A DNA stretch of 64,000 nt from Chitinilyticum litopenaei DSM 21440 (GTDB lineage Bacteria; Pseudomonadota; Gammaproteobacteria; Burkholderiales; Chitinibacteraceae). Position 1 is the stretch's first letter. Every line of letters begins with the position of its first letter. A model generated the notes under the pieces. The model saw nothing but the letters and a program-made list of their open reading frames with translations. It searched no databases and was not told the DNA's origin. The DNA lies in assembly GCF_000428145.1 (NCBI RefSeq), contig NZ_ATZJ01000016.1:1-64000 (forward strand), read 5' to 3'. Shown here one piece after another: positions 61,408 to 64,000 of the stretch. Made by a program: the position numbers and the translations under genes.

Positions 61408-62190
61408 TCAGCCCCGCGCCAGCGCGCGGCCCCAGCCCTCACCGCCATGCGGCCGCCCGGCCGGCGGAGCCGGTAGCAGCGCTGCGCCCTCGACATTGCG
61501 CAGCCACTGGCGATACACCTGCCCGGCCAGCACATGCAGGCGCGCCACCCGCGCATCCAGATCATGCAGGATCGCCGCCTCGCCCTGCACCGAGGGCAGA
61601 TGCTGCCACTGGTGCAGCGCAGCGCGATCCTCCGCGCACCAGGCGCGCACGCTGGCGACAGTGACTTCCAGATGCGACTGCAGACCCAGGTGCGGCCCAA
61701 GGGCAAAGCCCTTGTTGATGCAGTAACTGCCAAACAGGATGCGCTGTGCACCGCGCGGAATGCCGAAGGTGTCGAAATGCCAGTGGAACATCTCCAGCTC
61801 GCGCCGCTCGCCCAGCCAGTGGCGAGCCTGCGGCAACACGGTGGTCAGCACCCTGCCCCAGCCGATCTGCGGCACGCTGTTGCGCCTGACTTTGGCGCCC
61901 AGCGCGCGCGCCAGCATCTGCCCGCCGAAGCAGTGGCCGAGAATCGGTCGGCCCAGCCGCAGCGCGTCAGCCAGCAGCGCGTCTTCGCGCCTGAGCCAGG
62001 CATGGCCGTCGTTGGCACTGGCGTTCGAGCCCAGCACGATGACCGCGCTGAACTCGCCGGCCTGGCGCGGCGGCGTGTCGCCGGCATCGATGGCGAACAG
62101 ACGGTGGGGAACGGCGAGGCTTTCCAGAAAGGTCTGGATAAAGCCCGGGCCTTGTGTGGCCTCATGGCGGCAGATGGCGATCGGTTTCAT
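61408..62190 (-). CDS. Class I glutamine amidotransferase-like protein
   Basis: The 260-residue protein has the GATase1 nucleophile elbow GHCFGGQML (Cys about residue 85), a histidine at EMFHWHFD (about 155) and a downstream Glu, giving a plausible Cys-His-Glu triad. It begins MKPIAICRHEATQGPGF, typical of stand-alone GMP-synthase-like amidotransferases (YfeJ type) of unknown substrate. The ATG at 62190 overlaps the end of a doubtful small upstream frame. Confidence 0.8.
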   Translation of the reverse strand: MKPIAICRHEATQGPGFIQTFLESLAVPHRLFAIDAGDTPPRQAGEFSAVIVLGSNASANDGHAWLRREDALLADALRLGRPILGHCFGGQMLARALGAKVRRNSVPQIGWGRVLTTVLPQARHWLGERRELEMFHWHFDTFGIPRGAQRILFGSYCINKGFALGPHLGLQSHLEVTVASVRAWCAEDRAALHQWQHLPSVQGEAAILHDLDARVARLHVLAGQVYRQWLRNVEGAALLPAPPAGRPHGGEGWGRALARG

Positions 62191-62577
62191 GGCGTGGTCC
62201 GCGTTGTTGCGAGCACTGCAGCCTGGGCAATCCACCAAAAAATCGGTGCAAAAAAGCCGAGCATCGGCATGAAAAAGGCATAAAGGCGAGCATCGCCAAG
62301 CCTATCCGCAATACGCGCACTGGCGCCATGTGCGGCATGCCGGCCCGGGGCCCGAGCATCGCCATGCAGCAAGGGGATGGCGCCCCGCTTGCCAGCCAGC
62401 CTGCCACTTGCTTAACGCCCCGCGCATTGTGCGCCACGGCATTTATCGTGAAAGCCGGCGTGCCGAAATGGCGGCATTTTTATGCTTTCTTTATGCCGCA
62501 CTGCACGATCTTTGCACCGGTTTTAGCCACCAATTCTTACAGTTCAGCATGTGGGCATTGCCCCGTGGAGAACCGAA
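62191..62577. other. Divergent region upstream of the kdp operon
   Basis: Between the minus-strand amidotransferase and the kdp genes, bases 62476-62497 hold a KdpE-box-like motif and 62512-62540 a possible promoter. A 27-codon minus-strand frame (62187-62270) ends in an ATGA overlap with the amidotransferase start but lacks an RBS and is not called a gene. Confidence 0.5.
62476..62497 (+). promoter_or_regulatory. Candidate KdpE operator
   Basis: ATTTTTATGCTTTCTTTATG resembles, from memory, the AT-rich direct-repeat KdpE site of E. coli kdpFABC, and the following GATCTTTGCA also matches the E. coli context. It lies about 80 bases upstream of the first kdp ORF. KdpD/KdpE genes are expected beyond the window. 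Confidence 0.5.
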
Positions 62578-62673
62578 ATGGACCTGATATTCCTGAGTTT
62601 GCTGGCTGGACAAACGCTGCTGCTGCTGGGGCTGATCGCCCTGTGCGAGCGCAATGGAGGCAAGAAGACATGA
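62578..62673 (+). CDS. Small membrane protein preceding kdpF
   Basis: The 31-residue frame encodes MDLIFLSLLAGQTLLLLGLI-type single-helix protein ending ALCERNGGKKT. An RBS GGAG lies 9 bases before the ATG, and its TGA overlaps the kdpF ATG (62670). The helix followed by LCER suggests a real small protein rather than noise. I recall similar LCxRL-ending small ORFs before kdpF in other bacteria but cannot verify this here. It may be an accessory subunit of the Kdp complex. Confidence 0.5.
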   Translation: MDLIFLSLLAGQTLLLLGLIALCERNGGKKT

Positions 62674-62759
62674 ACCTGATCGACATCATCGCCGCCGCGC
62701 TGCTTGCGGGGCTGCTGGCCTATCTGTTTTACGCGCTGTTCAAACCGGAGCAATTCTGA
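62670..62759 (+). CDS. kdpF: Potassium-transporting ATPase KdpF subunit
   Basis: The 29-residue single-helix protein MNLIDIIAAALLAGLLAYLF ends YALFKPEQF. This is the KdpF pattern (short helix then L-x-PE-x-F), a small stabilising subunit of the high-affinity K+ pump KdpFABC. Its ATG overlaps the previous stop, and the kdpA ATG follows 2 bases after its TGA. Confidence 0.85.
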   Translation: MNLIDIIAAALLAGLLAYLFYALFKPEQF

Positions 62760-62761
62760 TC

Positions 62762-64000
62762 ATGACAAGCAATGCACTGCTGCAACTGGGGCTGTATCTG
62801 GGCCTGTTGCTGATCCTCGCCTGGCCGCTGGGGCGCCTGATCGCCAGCGTGATGGCCGGCGACACTCCGCTGGCGCTGCGCTGGCTGCACCCGGTCGAAC
62901 GCGCCTTCTATCGTCTGGCCGGTGTCGATGAAGACAGCGAGCAGAACTGGAAGCGCTACACGCTGGGCCTGATTCTTTTCAACCTGACCGGCGCACTGGC
63001 CGTTTACGCGCTGCAGCGCCTGCAGGGCGCCCTGCCGCTGAACCCGCAGGGCCTGGGTGCCGTGTCGGCCGATTCGGCGTTCAATACCGCGATTTCCTTC
63101 GCCACCAACACCAACTGGCAAGGCTATGGCGGCGAAACGACGATGAGCTACCTCACGCAGATGCTCGGCCTATCAGCCCAGAACTTCCTGTCGGCGGCGA
63201 CGGGTATTGTCGTGGCCATCGCACTGATACGGGGCTTCGCGCGCAAGGGCGCTGGGGTATTGGGCAATGTCTGGGCCGACCTCACGCGCATCACGCTCTA
63301 TGTGCTGGTGCCGCTCGCCTTTGTCATTGCGCTGCTCTTCGTCAGCCAGGGCGTGCTGCAGAATTTCCGTCCCTACCAGGACGTGCAGACCGTCGAGGCG
63401 GTGAGCTACCAGCAGGCCAGCGTCGATGCATCCGGCAATCCCGTTCTGGACAAGGACGGCAAGCCGGTGATGGAAACCGTCAGCACCCAGAAACAGACGC
63501 TGGCCATGGGCCCGGTGGCCTCGCAGGAAGCGATCAAGCAGCTCGGCACCAATGGCGGCGGCTTCTTCAACGCCAACTCGGCCCACCCCTTCGAAAACCC
63601 GACACCGCTCACCAACCTGATCCAGATGCTGGCGATCTTCCTGATCCCTGCCGCGCTGTGCTTCACCTTCGGGCGCATGGTCGGTGACGCGCGCCAGGGC
63701 TGGACGGTGCTTGCATCGATGACCGTGCTCTTCGTCATCGCCTACGGCGTGCTGGTCGGCGCGGAAATCGCCGGCAACCCGGCGTTCACCAGGCTCGGCC
63801 TGGATTCGGTGGCCAATTTCGAGGGCAAGGAAACGCGCTTCGGGATCGTCGCTTCCAGCCTCTTCGCCACCATCACCACGGCGGCGTCCTGCGGCGCGGT
63901 CAACGCCATGCACGATTCGCTCACCCCCATCGGCGGCATGGTGCCGACGCTGCTGATGCAGCTCGGTGAAGTGGTGTTCGGCGGCGTCGGCTCCGGGCTC
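62762..64000 (+). CDS. kdpA: Potassium-transporting ATPase subunit KdpA (partial, runs off the window)
   Basis: 413 codons are present and the frame is open to the window end. KdpA is the K+-channel-like subunit of the KdpFABC ATPase in the inner membrane. Selectivity-loop regions are visible in order: ISFATNTNWQGYGGE (about residue 113-127), LGTNGGGFFNANSAHPFENPTP (about 259-280; landmark TNGGGFFN) and SCGAVNAMHDSLTPIGG (about 378-394). The full protein is about 555-600 residues. Kdp is induced under K+ limitation by KdpDE. Confidence 0.97.
   Translation, partial: MTSNALLQLGLYLGLLLILAWPLGRLIASVMAGDTPLALRWLHPVERAFYRLAGVDEDSEQNWKRYTLGLILFNLTGALAVYALQRLQGALPLNPQGLGAVSADSAFNTAISFATNTNWQGYGGETTMSYLTQMLGLSAQNFLSAATGIVVAIALIRGFARKGAGVLGNVWADLTRITLYVLVPLAFVIALLFVSQGVLQNFRPYQDVQTVEAVSYQQASVDASGNPVLDKDGKPVMETVSTQKQTLAMGPVASQEAIKQLGTNGGGFFNANSAHPFENPTPLTNLIQMLAIFLIPAALCFTFGRMVGDARQGWTVLASMTVLFVIAYGVLVGAEIAGNPAFTRLGLDSVANFEGKETRFGIVASSLFATITTAASCGAVNAMHDSLTPIGGMVPTLLMQLGEVVFGGVGSGL

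Noticed and set aside
62267..62287. Second KdpE-like motif on the minus strand
   Set aside because: It falls within a GC-mixed stretch with repeated GAGCATCG units and lacks the flanking context; probably chance.

Overview
This is a high-GC, gene-dense chromosomal window from a betaproteobacterium, most likely a member of the Neisseriales. The evidence for this is a surE-pcm-nlpD-rpoS stationary-phase operon, a tsaB-rimI-uracil-DNA-glycosylase operon, recJ beside an rpfE-like gene, a class I PHA synthase followed by a thiolase, acnB, and several c-di-GMP proteins. I cannot name the genus from sequence alone. Almost all genes are ordinary chromosomal housekeeping or metabolic genes; there is no prophage, CRISPR array, integron, rRNA or recognisable tRNA.

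Layout. 1-230: right part of a divergent palindromic mobile element. 231-5820: DbpA RNA helicase, a D15-type outer-membrane protein, a glycine-zipper protein, a gamma-glutamylcyclotransferase-like protein and RecJ. 5817-8997: rpfE-like gene, then tsaB-rimI-udg. 9058-15021: a signalling block of an EAL-HDOD protein, a PAS histidine kinase and a REC/degenerate-GGDEF/EAL protein. 15151-19290: a eukaryote-like phosphoglycerate kinase, CysS and a thiolase. 19375-22647: PHA synthase, the D,D-endopeptidase PbpG and a YjfB-like small protein. 22764-26210: DnaE. 26257-27618: a MITE-like element with an IS481-family insertion at its border. 27631-35273: acylphosphatase, a hydrolase, the rpoS operon, an EamA permease, a small secreted protein and a Rieske oxygenase. 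35699-43827: DUF1203 protein, AcnB, a LysR regulator, a DUF945 protein and an arsenate reductase/ACR3 pair. 44109-49826: orphan flagellin, YkgJ-type Cys-cluster protein, Tim44-domain protein, a second NlpD-like lipoprotein, an AraC regulator and two unknown proteins. 49852-62190: dut, coaBC, radC, a Ca-binding-like protein, a branched-chain amino-acid binding lipoprotein, PutA, MsrB with a hydrolase, a guanidinium/SMR exporter gene broken by a MITE, and a glutamine amidotransferase. 62578-64000: start of a kdp potassium-ATPase operon (small ORF, kdpF, kdpA), cut by the window end.

The most unusual content is in the repeats. (1) A REP-like family of about 12 dispersed palindromes, with arms resembling GGCTGCAG-N3-ATACCC, sits mostly between convergent genes or at gene 3' ends. 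(2) A MITE-like family of nested hairpins with termini GCTCTGTTGAGG is always bordered by CTAG at the right end. One copy splits the SMR gene, and deleting it plus one 4-bp duplication restores the frame exactly. (3) An IS481-family element sits in the CTAG at the border of another MITE copy, with a 6-bp duplication CCTAGC that also supplies the stop codon of its transposase.
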